Positions 17,552 to 26,700 of a stretch of 64,000 bases of DNA are shown here, in pieces. The translations under genes were made by a program, and so were the position numbers. Source of the stretch: Roseomonas genomospecies 6. GTDB lineage: Bacteria > Pseudomonadota > Alphaproteobacteria > Azospirillales > Azospirillaceae. The stretch is taken from positions 26,174 through 90,173 of the forward strand of contig NZ_QOKW01000028.1 of the NCBI RefSeq assembly GCF_008365375.1. Reading direction: 5' to 3'. The notes beneath the pieces were generated by a model, which did no database searches, was not told the DNA's origin, and saw only the letters and a list, made by a program, of their open reading frames with translations. The first letter of the stretch is position 1. The number at the start of each line of letters is the position of its first letter.

Positions 17552-20500
17552 TCAGTCCGTCAGGGTCACGTCGAACTCGGCGAAGCCGATCTCCGCCCGC
17601 AGCTCCTGGAGCTGGTCGATCAGCGCGTTGAGCTGGGCGGTGGTGGCGATGCGCCGCGGCAGCGCCAGCACCTTGGTCTGTCTGACCATGACCTCCTCCA
17701 GACCGCCCCCGCCGGGCAGCGGCGCAGGGGGCCGTTCGCGCTCGCGCCGGCGGTCACGCCCGTCGCGGACGATCGTCTCCTTGAGCTGGCCGATGGTGCC
17801 TTCGATGTCGAACTGCTGGGACAGCAGGCGCTTGAGGCCGGCCAGATCCTCGTCGACCGTGATCGCCATGGCCTGCAGCCGGTTCAGCATGCCGGCCTGC
17901 TCGTCCTGGGTGAACTCAATCCATTCCGGCAGGAGGCGGAGGTCCCGCTCGGCATCGCGCAGGCGTTCCTTTTGGGCGGCCACCATAGCGCGCACCGCCT
18001 CGGCGATGCGGGCCTCCAGGACGGTCAGCTTGGTCTGCAGATCGGCCTTGTGCTTGTGGAAGTCCTTCTGCGCCAGCCGTTGGCTGATAAGGTCGAGGTC
18101 TTCCCGGATATCGTCGCGCAGCTCTCCCGGCACGCCGGTGCCGGGCAGTTCGGCAACCGCCTTGGCGATCTCCCGCAGGCTGCGGATCGTGCTGGACAGG
18201 CCCTGGTCGAAGGCATTCTTGACGGCAATGGCCCAGGTCAGCCCCTCGAACAGGGGGGACTCGGCGGCGCCGAAGCGCAGGGGCGCGTCGGAGGCGTCTG
18301 TCTGAAGCATGGACGCGATCTGCTGGTTGATCGTGTCCATGGTATCGACCCCTGGCAGGCCGAGCGTGCTCAGGCGCTCCGACAGCGGCGACAGGCGGTT
18401 CTGGAGGTCCGGCAGCTTCTGGCGTGCCGCCTTGCTGATTTCGTCCTCCAGGGGCAGCACCTGTTCGCCGCACAGCTCCGTCAGACGCTCGGCTGCCTTG
18501 GCCAGCGCCTCCATGGACGGGCGGTCGTGACGCAGGGAGACGCCCACCGACCGGAAGCTGGTGTTGGTCTTCAGGGCGTCGACCGCCTGCTGGCCATTCA
18601 CCGTAACCTCGCGCCCGGCGACCTTCAGCTTGATCTCGGCCGCCAGGAGCAGAGCGGCCACCATGTAGCGCAGGGTGTCTTGGGACCAGCCGAAGGGGTG
18701 GTCGGAGAAGGCCTCCAACAGGCTCTTGCCTTCGACGGTCCCGGTGCGCTCGATGAAGTCGCGGATGCTGACCAGGCCCTTGTGGGACGTCCTGACCTTC
18801 GGCGCGCTGCCGAGTTCCACCAAGCCCAGCGGATCGAGCTGGGACGTGATGCTGCGCAGGTTCGGCTGGCGCAGGAACTTTTCAGCCAGCGCCGTCTCCA
18901 CACGCACTGGTGCTTCGGGATAACGGTCAAACACTCTGGCCGCGGCCTCCGCCAAGTGGGCCCGGGACGCCTTGCTGAGGTCCTGGTCCAAGCTGTCCAC
19001 CGCGGTGGCGCGCCCGCGGAACAGAAAGGATCCCTGCGACAGGCTGCGGGCGAGAGCGCCGCCGAGTTCCCCCATCAGCTTGGCGGCGCGCTCAGTCTGG
19101 CTGGCGCAATACTCCCGCACTTCCTGGTCCGGATCGTTGCGGTGCAGTTCCGCGATCCGCTCGCAACGGTAGATGTCGGTCACCAAGTCGGACGCGCCCG
19201 GCGCCGTGCGGCCCAACAGATAGATGGCGGTCTCGTTCGCCTTTTCGCGGGACTCGTCCAGCAGTCGTGTGCGCTGGGCGTCGTAGTCCGCAGCATCGGC
19301 AAACGCCACCAGGGTCTGGATCGCCTCCCGCTCACCCGCCAGCGCCATGGCCTGGCCGCCGATCAGATGACGGATGCCGGAGGTGACGGAGAGCGAGTCG
19401 TGCACCTTGACCGTTGGCAGCGGGTCGAACACCTCGCGCAGCGCGGTGTTGAAGATGCGGCGGAACTCCTGGGTGCGGACGTTGATCTGCCCGCGCTCCT
19501 GCTCGATGTCGTTCAGCTTCTCGCTGAAGAAGCGCAGATTACCGTCCTTCTCCATCAGCGGGACGAACTGGTCCTTCAGCATCTCGTCGATGGCCGCCTT
19601 GACCCGGTCGGTCATGGAATCGGCATCGACGTCCGGGTGCATCAGGCTGGCCACGTTCTGGGCGTTGGCCGGCAGGTTGTTGAGGATTTGGAGGATGGCG
19701 ATGGTCTTGGCGACATCCTGCTTCAACGCGTCCTCGCCGACCCGTCCCAGCGTCTTCTTGACCGCCTGGTGGATCTGCGGGTAGGCGCGCAGGATGTCGC
19801 GGTCGAGCGAGTCGAACAAGGTTACGGTCGTCGCCAGCCAGCCGATGGTCTGGTCGACCACAGGCTTGTTCTGACCAGCCCCCTCCACCAGGATGTCCTG
19901 AACCACCTTGATCGCTGACCGCAGGCCGATGCCGCCGGTGGACTTGGCCAGCGCGCCCAGCAGGTGCAGCAAGATGTCGAAGTGAGCCGGCAGGAACGGG
20001 TACAGGTTGACGAAGGCGTCGCGGTCGAGCGCTGAGCTGTAGCTCTTGGCGTCCACCAGCCGGGTGTTGTGGCGGAGCTGCGCCCCATGTCGATTGAACA
20101 GCTCGGTCAGAAGGCGCTCGCCCTCCGGTGACTTGCCAAGCAGACGCCGATAGCAGATCTCCCGGATGTCACTGGATTCCAGCTCGACCGTGATCGGGAA
20201 GCGGTCCTTCAGCTTAAACAACTCCGGCGAGTTGATGGCGATCCTGGGATCGTCCTCGGTCAGGGTCTGCTGCGCGGTGCCGATAACCCAGACCTTGCCG
20301 CCTCCGATCTCTTTGAGGTTTTTCGCCAGGCCATCGAGGTCGAGAATTTTATTCTGATTGCTGCCGACGTACTGCCCAACCTCATCGATGACGAAAATGA
20401 TATTGTCCTTGCCCGAGACGTCGCGGACAAGGTCGATCATCTCCTTCGCACGTTCGTTCGTCAGATAGATGACGTCACTAGCGGTGGTGGTGAAGGCATG

Positions 20501-21175
20501 GTCGGTGCGGAAGAGCGTCGGGTACATGCGGTGGGCCAAACCCGGCAGCACCCCGTCGGCGACCAGTTCGTCGTTCTGCAGGTCCCTCCAAGGGACGCCC
20601 ACTTCCGCCTGGAACAAAGCCTCGAATTCGGCATAGCGGCCGTCCTTCTTCAGCTTGCGTTCAAGGGCCGCAACCTTGAGGTTGCGTGAATAACCAGCGT
20701 ACTGGAGAACCTTGTAGTACAAAACCGTCGACACTTCGGCCAGCGTGGCGCCGGCGATCTGCTCACTGGCCAAGTCCAGCATAACGACCGCCGCGGGATA
20801 GCGGGAGGCGACGGCGCTCAAGAGCGCCTTTGTAGTCGCGCGGTGAACGCGGTCCTGCAGGTGCTTCAGAAACGGCTGGCCATCGATCAAATGGTGACCG
20901 TCGAACGCAAGACCGAGATACTTGGTGAAGGAGCTTTTACCCGATCCGTAGAAGCCGGACACCCAGACGCCAATCTCATGGACGCCCCCCGAATCCATGG
21001 CCAACTGCATCTTTTCGAGAAGCTTTTCAAGCTGCTCCTCGATCCGATCGGTCACCCAATACTCAGAGATCTCCGCCCGGAGCCGCTCCTCCTGAGAGGC
21101 CTGATAGGTGATGACCTTTTCGATTGAGCGGTTGATATCCCGACTGGGATCGAAAAGAGAGCGGATCGCGGTCAT
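17552..21175 (-). CDS. brxC: BrxC, BREX P-loop ATPase
   Basis: A 1207-residue protein of the BrxC/PglY family, the usual length. Walker A is 'FYGSGKSS' (about residues 74-82) and a Walker B-like strand is 'IIFVIDEVGQYVG'. The C-terminal half is helical and charged, with coiled-coil stretches. BrxC is essential for BREX restriction and is thought to act as a large ATPase of the complex; its precise role is not settled. ATG 21175 has an AAGGGG site upstream. It follows brxB after 51 bases. Confidence 0.95.
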   Translation of the reverse strand: MTAIRSLFDPSRDINRSIEKVITYQASQEERLRAEISEYWVTDRIEEQLEKLLEKMQLAMDSGGVHEIGVWVSGFYGSGKSSFTKYLGLAFDGHHLIDGQPFLKHLQDRVHRATTKALLSAVASRYPAAVVMLDLASEQIAGATLAEVSTVLYYKVLQYAGYSRNLKVAALERKLKKDGRYAEFEALFQAEVGVPWRDLQNDELVADGVLPGLAHRMYPTLFRTDHAFTTTASDVIYLTNERAKEMIDLVRDVSGKDNIIFVIDEVGQYVGSNQNKILDLDGLAKNLKEIGGGKVWVIGTAQQTLTEDDPRIAINSPELFKLKDRFPITVELESSDIREICYRRLLGKSPEGERLLTELFNRHGAQLRHNTRLVDAKSYSSALDRDAFVNLYPFLPAHFDILLHLLGALAKSTGGIGLRSAIKVVQDILVEGAGQNKPVVDQTIGWLATTVTLFDSLDRDILRAYPQIHQAVKKTLGRVGEDALKQDVAKTIAILQILNNLPANAQNVASLMHPDVDADSMTDRVKAAIDEMLKDQFVPLMEKDGNLRFFSEKLNDIEQERGQINVRTQEFRRIFNTALREVFDPLPTVKVHDSLSVTSGIRHLIGGQAMALAGEREAIQTLVAFADAADYDAQRTRLLDESREKANETAIYLLGRTAPGASDLVTDIYRCERIAELHRNDPDQEVREYCASQTERAAKLMGELGGALARSLSQGSFLFRGRATAVDSLDQDLSKASRAHLAEAAARVFDRYPEAPVRVETALAEKFLRQPNLRSITSQLDPLGLVELGSAPKVRTSHKGLVSIRDFIERTGTVEGKSLLEAFSDHPFGWSQDTLRYMVAALLLAAEIKLKVAGREVTVNGQQAVDALKTNTSFRSVGVSLRHDRPSMEALAKAAERLTELCGEQVLPLEDEISKAARQKLPDLQNRLSPLSERLSTLGLPGVDTMDTINQQIASMLQTDASDAPLRFGAAESPLFEGLTWAIAVKNAFDQGLSSTIRSLREIAKAVAELPGTGVPGELRDDIREDLDLISQRLAQKDFHKHKADLQTKLTVLEARIAEAVRAMVAAQKERLRDAERDLRLLPEWIEFTQDEQAGMLNRLQAMAITVDEDLAGLKRLLSQQFDIEGTIGQLKETIVRDGRDRRRERERPPAPLPGGGGLEEVMVRQTKVLALPRRIATTAQLNALIDQLQELRAEIGFAEFDVTLTD

Positions 21176-21226
21176 AGGGGTTTCCCCTTGGTCTTTATCG
21201 TTGAGACTGGTCGGTCGCCGACACCA

Positions 21227-21802
21227 TCAGCCGCCGACGTGAACAGAGCGGTAATTGCCGTCTTCCGGGTAGAAGCCAAGAAAGCGAAGCTGAGTCTTGC
21301 CGGTCCGCGTGCCCGGATAGAGGAAGACGGTTGGGACGTGGAACTTTCCTTGAAGCTGCGCCTCGATGGCGCCTATCCGCAAATAGGGATGCAGGGCCTC
21401 CAGGTCGGTCACCAGCACGATGGTGTTCGTCTTGCCCTCCAGACCGGCTAATAACGCCTCCAGGCGGGACTGGAGCTGCCCTTGAGAAGTCAGGGCGTTG
21501 GCCAATGCTCCATTGGTTCGGTTCCAGTCCAGCGGCGCCTTCCGGTCGCCGGCCAGCCAGACCTTGCGCATGGGCGCGGCTCCGAGGATATCGGCGATCT
21601 GGTCGGCGATGGAGAAGGTGTGAACGTCCCAGCCCTCGTTTTTCAGCCGTGCCAGCCAAGCCAGGGTCTGGCGCTTGACCTCCAGGATGTCCCGCGGGTC
21701 GAACACCAGATAGAAGATCGGCTCGAAGCTCGCGTGCGCGAACTCCCGCCCCGCTTCGACGCGGCGCAGCAGCTCGCTGAAGTCAGCCTGCAGCGAGGAC
21801 AT
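21227..21802 (-). CDS. brxB: BrxB (DUF1788 family)
   Basis: A 191-residue protein with the typical BrxB pattern: 'FEPIFYLVFDPRDILEVKRQ' near the N-terminus, 'GWDVHTFSIADQI' and a C-terminal 'VFLYPGTRTGKTQLRFLGFY'. BrxB is a core component of BREX type 1 with unknown biochemical role. It overlaps the brxA 3' end by 20 bases, so it is translated from the same operon. Confidence 0.93.
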   Translation of the reverse strand: MSSLQADFSELLRRVEAGREFAHASFEPIFYLVFDPRDILEVKRQTLAWLARLKNEGWDVHTFSIADQIADILGAAPMRKVWLAGDRKAPLDWNRTNGALANALTSQGQLQSRLEALLAGLEGKTNTIVLVTDLEALHPYLRIGAIEAQLQGKFHVPTVFLYPGTRTGKTQLRFLGFYPEDGNYRSVHVGG

Positions 21803-22571
21803 CGGGCAGCTCCTCCATGCTTTTCAACTTCCAGGCAATATGCGCCATGCCGCCTGCCGACTGAAGGATGAATTGCCCCTTCATCGCAAGCCGCTTCATC
21901 TCCCCCAGCGTGTCCTCGGGGTACAGACCGAACAGCATCCAATCCGGATGCTGGACCACGGAGTTGTCGCCAAGACCGCGGAAGTGCAGGTCGTGGGCGA
22001 GGAAGCTGGCGACGATGGGCGTAATCCGGAACGGCAGGATGACGCGTCCGGCGCCGCGCATGGGCCCGACCAGGCCGAAGTCGGCACAGGCCCCCAGGAC
22101 GTATTGGGAGACGCGGAGAATGGTCGTATCGGACCAGCGCGCCCGCGTCCTTCCGTCGGCGACGGCGCGGCTGATGAAGGCGTGCGCATCGTCCTTCAGC
22201 ACGATGTCCAAACCGGCGGCGTAACGGGCCCAGTAGACGTCGCGAATGAAGTCCGCGAGAACGGGGTTTGCCCGGCAGGTATAGACGAGGAGCAGGTGGC
22301 GGAAATCGGCAGCGGCGATCCGTCCTTGCAGGGCTTTCAGGAATCGTGCCGGACCACCGTCCTCGGTCAGGAAACGCGGCGCGAACGCCTCGGCCACCAC
22401 GTTCCGGAGCCGACGGGCGGACATCGACGGAAAGGCACCCGAGTCCATGGCAGCCTTCAGGAGGTCCGGCGGGGTCATGCCCGGCTGCCAGAGTTCCAGC
22501 AGCCGTCCCGTCTCGGGAACGAGGCCGAGCCCGGCGCTGAGCCGGGGGGTGTAGAACGATGTGGCGTCCAC
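21783..22571 (-). CDS. brxA: BrxA (DUF1819 family)
   Basis: About 262 residues from a GTG at 22571, two bases after the brxE stop; the first ATG of the frame (22652) lies well inside brxE and was rejected. The protein has the helical, DNA-binding NusB-like character of BrxA, with 'VLADFIRDVYWARYAAG' and 'VLGACADFGLVG'. BrxA of other systems binds DNA and is a core BREX component. GTG is chosen because 'VDATSFYTPRLSAG' matches the usual N-terminal region, but there is no strong ribosome site, which suggests coupling to brxE. Confidence 0.88.
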   Translation of the reverse strand: MDATSFYTPRLSAGLGLVPETGRLLELWQPGMTPPDLLKAAMDSGAFPSMSARRLRNVVAEAFAPRFLTEDGGPARFLKALQGRIAAADFRHLLLVYTCRANPVLADFIRDVYWARYAAGLDIVLKDDAHAFISRAVADGRTRARWSDTTILRVSQYVLGACADFGLVGPMRGAGRVILPFRITPIVASFLAHDLHFRGLGDNSVVQHPDWMLFGLYPEDTLGEMKRLAMKGQFILQSAGGMAHIAWKLKSMEELPDVLAAG

Positions 22572-22573
22572 GA

Positions 22574-23059
22574 TCAGCCCGCGAAGTAGGGGAAGCTCGG
22601 AACGCCCGCGGTGAACGCAACATGGTAGTGGCCGGCGACGGCGGGGATCCACCGCGCATCGGCAAGCATGTCCAGAGGGCCGACATGCACCGGGCCCGGC
22701 TTCGCAGCGACCTTGCCGGACGACAACGTTCTCAACTCTTCCAACGCCGCGTCAGCCGACTCGACGGCGGCGGCATCTTTGGATGCGGCCAGGGTGCGGT
22801 GCAGTTCCTGCTCCAGTGTTTCGGGCAAGCGGAACAGGTGAAAGGCCTGCCCCACGCCGATGGCCTCGTCATGGACCCGGCGAGCCGCCTCGGTCACACC
22901 GACCACGCGGGCGTTGGCCACCGCGTGGCCGAACACCGGCGTCAGGAACGCCTCACTCGTGCGGTCGAGGAAGGAGGAAGGCCACCAGTTCGACTGATGA
23001 CGTTCGCCGAGGTAGCCGACCAGCACCCTCAGCCTGGAAACGTCGTGGTTGTTCGGCAT
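22574..23059 (-). CDS. brxE: BrxE-family BREX protein
   Basis: A 161-residue protein, first gene of the BREX operon. Its sequence fits the BrxE family: 'LRVLVGYLGERHQSNWWPSS', 'VTEAARRVHDEAIG' and 'AFHLFRLPETLEQELH' are hallmark segments. In the published classification brxE marks type 6 loci (with brxD and a helicase), whereas this locus ends in brxL as in type 1. The biochemical role is unknown. Confidence 0.8.
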   Translation of the reverse strand: MPNNHDVSRLRVLVGYLGERHQSNWWPSSFLDRTSEAFLTPVFGHAVANARVVGVTEAARRVHDEAIGVGQAFHLFRLPETLEQELHRTLAASKDAAAVESADAALEELRTLSSGKVAAKPGPVHVGPLDMLADARWIPAVAGHYHVAFTAGVPSFPYFAG

Positions 23060-23365
23060 CCTGCACCAATGGGCGTATTGGGAATAAATTTTAGCTACTT
23101 TGGATTTCTACCACAGGGAGCGCCGGCCCATCCACCGGGAAGCGGCCAGTCGCGGACATCGCTGGGAAGGGTTCCGCAACTGATCGCTGGGAACCGGCAG
23201 CTCCGCCTCGCCCCCCTCGCGCGCGAGAAGCGTGCCAGAGTTCGGCACACTCTCTACCAGAAGTGGTGGGCGATGCTCTTCCGCTTTCGTTTGTCGCCGG
23301 AACGTCAGGGCGGCGGCTATGCGCCCATGGGCCTGGAAACGCAGGTCAGGAGGTCCCTTGGCCCA
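23060..23365. other. Leader region upstream of the BREX operon
   Basis: About 300 bases with no supported gene. The part next to brxE (about 23075-23115) is clearly more AT-rich than its surroundings and on the minus strand offers a TAAAAT -10-like word. It is the likely promoter of brxE and the operon, but I could not pair it with a convincing -35. No adjacent BrxR/WYL-type regulator gene is present. Confidence 0.4.
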
Positions 23366-23572
23366 TCAATCTTCCTCGACCTCATCGGCCAAAATCATGT
23401 TTTCGAGCCGCGTGAACATGGCCATGAGGCGACTCCCGTGGACTGCGTCGGGGAACTCCTTTTCAAGACGGCTGATTTCCATAGTGATGTCATCGATGTC
23501 GTCACTCAGCTTGCTACCTTCGATCTGAGCTTCAACCTGCTGAACCAGCGTGATCAAGCGTTCCTGAGTCAA
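23366..23572 (-). CDS. Small acidic helical protein, 68 aa
   Basis: The frame starts at TTG (23572) with a GGGAG site about seven bases upstream and ends at 23366. The product is acidic, without proline, and has a heptad-like pattern ('LVQQVEAQIEGSKLSDDIDD', 'ITMEISRLEKEF'), so a short coiled coil is likely. No homology recognised. It lies between the RecD-like gene and brxE, on the same strand as both, and might be part of either system or a small regulator. Confidence 0.5.
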   Translation of the reverse strand: MTQERLITLVQQVEAQIEGSKLSDDIDDITMEISRLEKEFPDAVHGSRLMAMFTRLENMILADEVEED

Positions 23573-23727
23573 AGGTCTACTCCCTGCAGAAAGGTACTGA
23601 AAAATACTCTCACCGCCGCATCAGCGCCCTTACCATCATCCCAAAAGTGCCTTCCGCATGGCAAGCCGCCAAGCCAAGGTAAAGCACCGTGCATGCTCTC
23701 ATCAGCGCGGCTCGCCGCCCATAGCTT

Positions 23728-26700
23728 TTACCGGACCAGGGGGTCGATGGTCTTGTCCGTTGGCGGCGAGACCGGCGCAAACAAGCCATCGATCAGACGG
23801 CGAATCGCAGCGCTGTCCAGCCCTTCGCGCGGGCTGTCGTGCGTAACGATCAAGCGCCCGTCCGGTTGATCAGGCGACCAAGGGGCGATGCCGTTTTCTC
23901 CATACCAGGCGAGCTTCCGCTCCCAGCGCGCCCGGTAGTCCGGCTGGTCGAGCATGCCACAATGCTCCCAGTACCAGGTCCCGCGCCGCGCGTCCTCGAT
24001 GGTGAAGTCAGGCCAGCGCACACTGCCGTCCTTGCCCACCAGCTGCTCTTCGACGCGGTAGCGGATGCCGTTCTTCTGCTCCGCCTCGTACAGCGCGTCG
24101 GCAATGACGATCTCCGACTTGGAGCGCACGAGGTCGCCGCGCGCGGTCCGGTGCACGAGTTTCTCCTCAAGAAAACGGTCGCCTTCCGCTCCGAACGCGG
24201 CGCTTGCGGGCGGCGCCACTTCGACCATGCTCGGCGCGGCGAACAGGTTGGTCAGGCGGCGCGCCGTCTCGGAGTAGAACGGCGAACGATAGCTGCGCAG
24301 CGCTGTGAGGCTGCCCTGGTGCAGCACGATCACCCGCCCCTTTTGCCGTGTCAACGCTGTGTACAGCAGCTCGCGCGACAGCAGACGGCTGCGCGCCGGG
24401 AGAACCAGGAACACCGTACCGAACTCGCTACCCTGCGCCTTGTGCACCGTCACCGCGTACGCCAGCTCGAGGATCGGCGTCGCTTCCTCGCTGAAGTCGC
24501 CTTTCTTGAAGCTGTAGGTCAACTCGGCCTGTGAGGCGAAGTGAACCTTCAGCCGGCGCGGCTTCTTGCTGCCCTTGAAGTCCTCGCCAACGACGACGCC
24601 GATCTCGCCATTCGCCAGATATCCCTTGGGGCGCTTGGCTTTTTCCTTGACAAGCCAGCCGTTGCGCTCGTGGTTCCTGAGGCAGATAACCTTGTCGCCA
24701 TAGCAGATCTGCTCGGGGCCTTGCGGCGCAATCGTCCGATACCGGTGAACGTACCCGGGCCCCGCGTTGCTTTCCTGGGCAAACCTCAAAGCGCCGGGAC
24801 GAAACGCCGCCTTGATGTGACGGTTCAGGTCGATGGCTCCCACGGGTTGGGCACGGTGCGGCGTCAGGATCTGCCAGGCTTCGCAGGCCTCGGCCGGGCC
24901 GTCGGCGTCGAAGTAGACGCAGCCGTCGTCGCTGCGGCGCCCTCCAAGCGTCAGGGCAAAGCTGCCTTCGAGGTCACCGAGGTCGAGATTCAGCTCCTCC
25001 TCGAGCACGCTTCCCAGCCGGGTCCGCAGGTCGTCGGGGCTGGACCATTCGACGAAGCGCAGCCGCTCGTCGCTCCGCCCCGCCAGCACCGCGTTGAGGA
25101 TCTCGTCCTCACCCGGCGGCAGGTCGCGGCCGGAGAACAGCTCGGCCAGCTGCACGTCGGCACAGGCCAGGTCCCGTGGCGCCGGCCCCCGCTCAGCCGC
25201 CTGCCGGCGACGCACGGTCAGCTCCGCCACTCCGGCGGCGCCGTGCGCGCCGTTGAGGTGGGCAATGATGTCGACGAAGGGCCGCCCGGCGCCAATGGGT
25301 GGCAGCTGGCGGTGGTCGCCAACGAGGATGAGCCGGCAGGTCGCCGGCAGCGTGTCCACCACCGCCGCGAGCTGGTCCTCGGTGAGCATCGACGCTTCGT
25401 CGATCACGCACGTGGTGGCGCCGTCGGCCCGCGGCATGCGCGGGTCGGGGAAGTACCGGCAGGTCTGCGAGTCGTAGCGCTTGTGCGTGTTCAGGAATTG
25501 GGCAACCGTCAGCGCCCGGTCGGGCTGCCCCGTCTGCAGCCCAAGACGCACCCGCGCCTTGCCGGTCGGCGCGAGCAGGACGACGCCGGGCCCCACCAGA
25601 GATGATTCGTCGAGCAGCTGCTTGAGCACGGTCGTCTTGCCGGTGCCCGCCGGCCCGGTGAGAACCGCAAACCGGGACGCGGCCAGCGTCGCCAGTACCG
25701 TCGCTTTTTCCGCACGCGCGCGTTCTTCCTCCGTATCACCCTCCCTCATGGGGCCGAACGCGATATCGAGCCGCTGGCGCCAGTCAACGGACACGGCCGG
25801 CGGGGCGGCCTCCAGGCGCGCCTCGACGGCTTGGCGGATGAGGTGCCGATAGTCCGCGTACCGCGCGAGCTGGAGCCAGGGGCCGCGACCCAGCACTGGG
25901 ACGTGCACGATCTCCGGCTTGAAGTCGCCCTCGCAGATCTCCAGGAGCGTGGCATCGAGTGGCACCGGCCGCGTAGCCGGCAGCTCGGCCGCCGCCGCCG
26001 AGATGCGCCCCGCGGGCAGCAGCGTGTCGCCGTTGCCCGCGGCATCCTCCAGGATCGCCACGCAGGCCGCCCGCAGCCGACTCGGCTGGTCCGGCTCCTC
26101 GGGGTCTATGCCGCACTCGGCGGGCAGCGGGTGCCGGCGGAGAACCTCGTCGCCGGGATACAGCCCGCGGTCGATCGTCCAGAGACCGACCGGGTCGGCG
26201 GTCGTCCGCGTCCCCTCGTAAAGAAGGTATGGGTTCTCCAGCAGCGCATCGATTTTCGCCTCGTCGCCGAATGCGCCCATCGCTTGCTGCTTCGTCAGCT
26301 CGAAACGCGACAGCAGTCGGAGCAAGGCGGCGCGGCGCGGCTGCTTGTCGGCGAGATGCGCCCATCGCCGGCGCAGCATGCCCGTCACCCTCGGCGCGCC
26401 CGCCGGGGCCGGCGCATCGCCCCGCAGCACGCGGTCGACGAGCGGCCACGGGTCTTCGTTCGGGCCGAGCGCGCTCGACAGCGACAGGGCGAAGAGCGTG
26501 CCGTTGAAGCCCTCTTGCAGCGCCGATAGTGCGCTTCCGAGCCCGGGACACGGACCCTGCAGTTTCCACAGCCGGTTCACTTGCTCATCGATCCAGGCGA
26601 TCCCCTCGGTCCAGGGGCCGCCCTCCAGCCGTTCAGCCGCCCGCTCCAACGCCACCTTGCAGGCGAGCAGAGTCGAAATGGCCGTGCCGTGCGTCACGTG

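Noticed and set aside
17046..18305. Long plus-strand frames opposite brxC and pglX
   Set aside because: They have no ribosome sites or motifs and are antisense to clear BREX genes.
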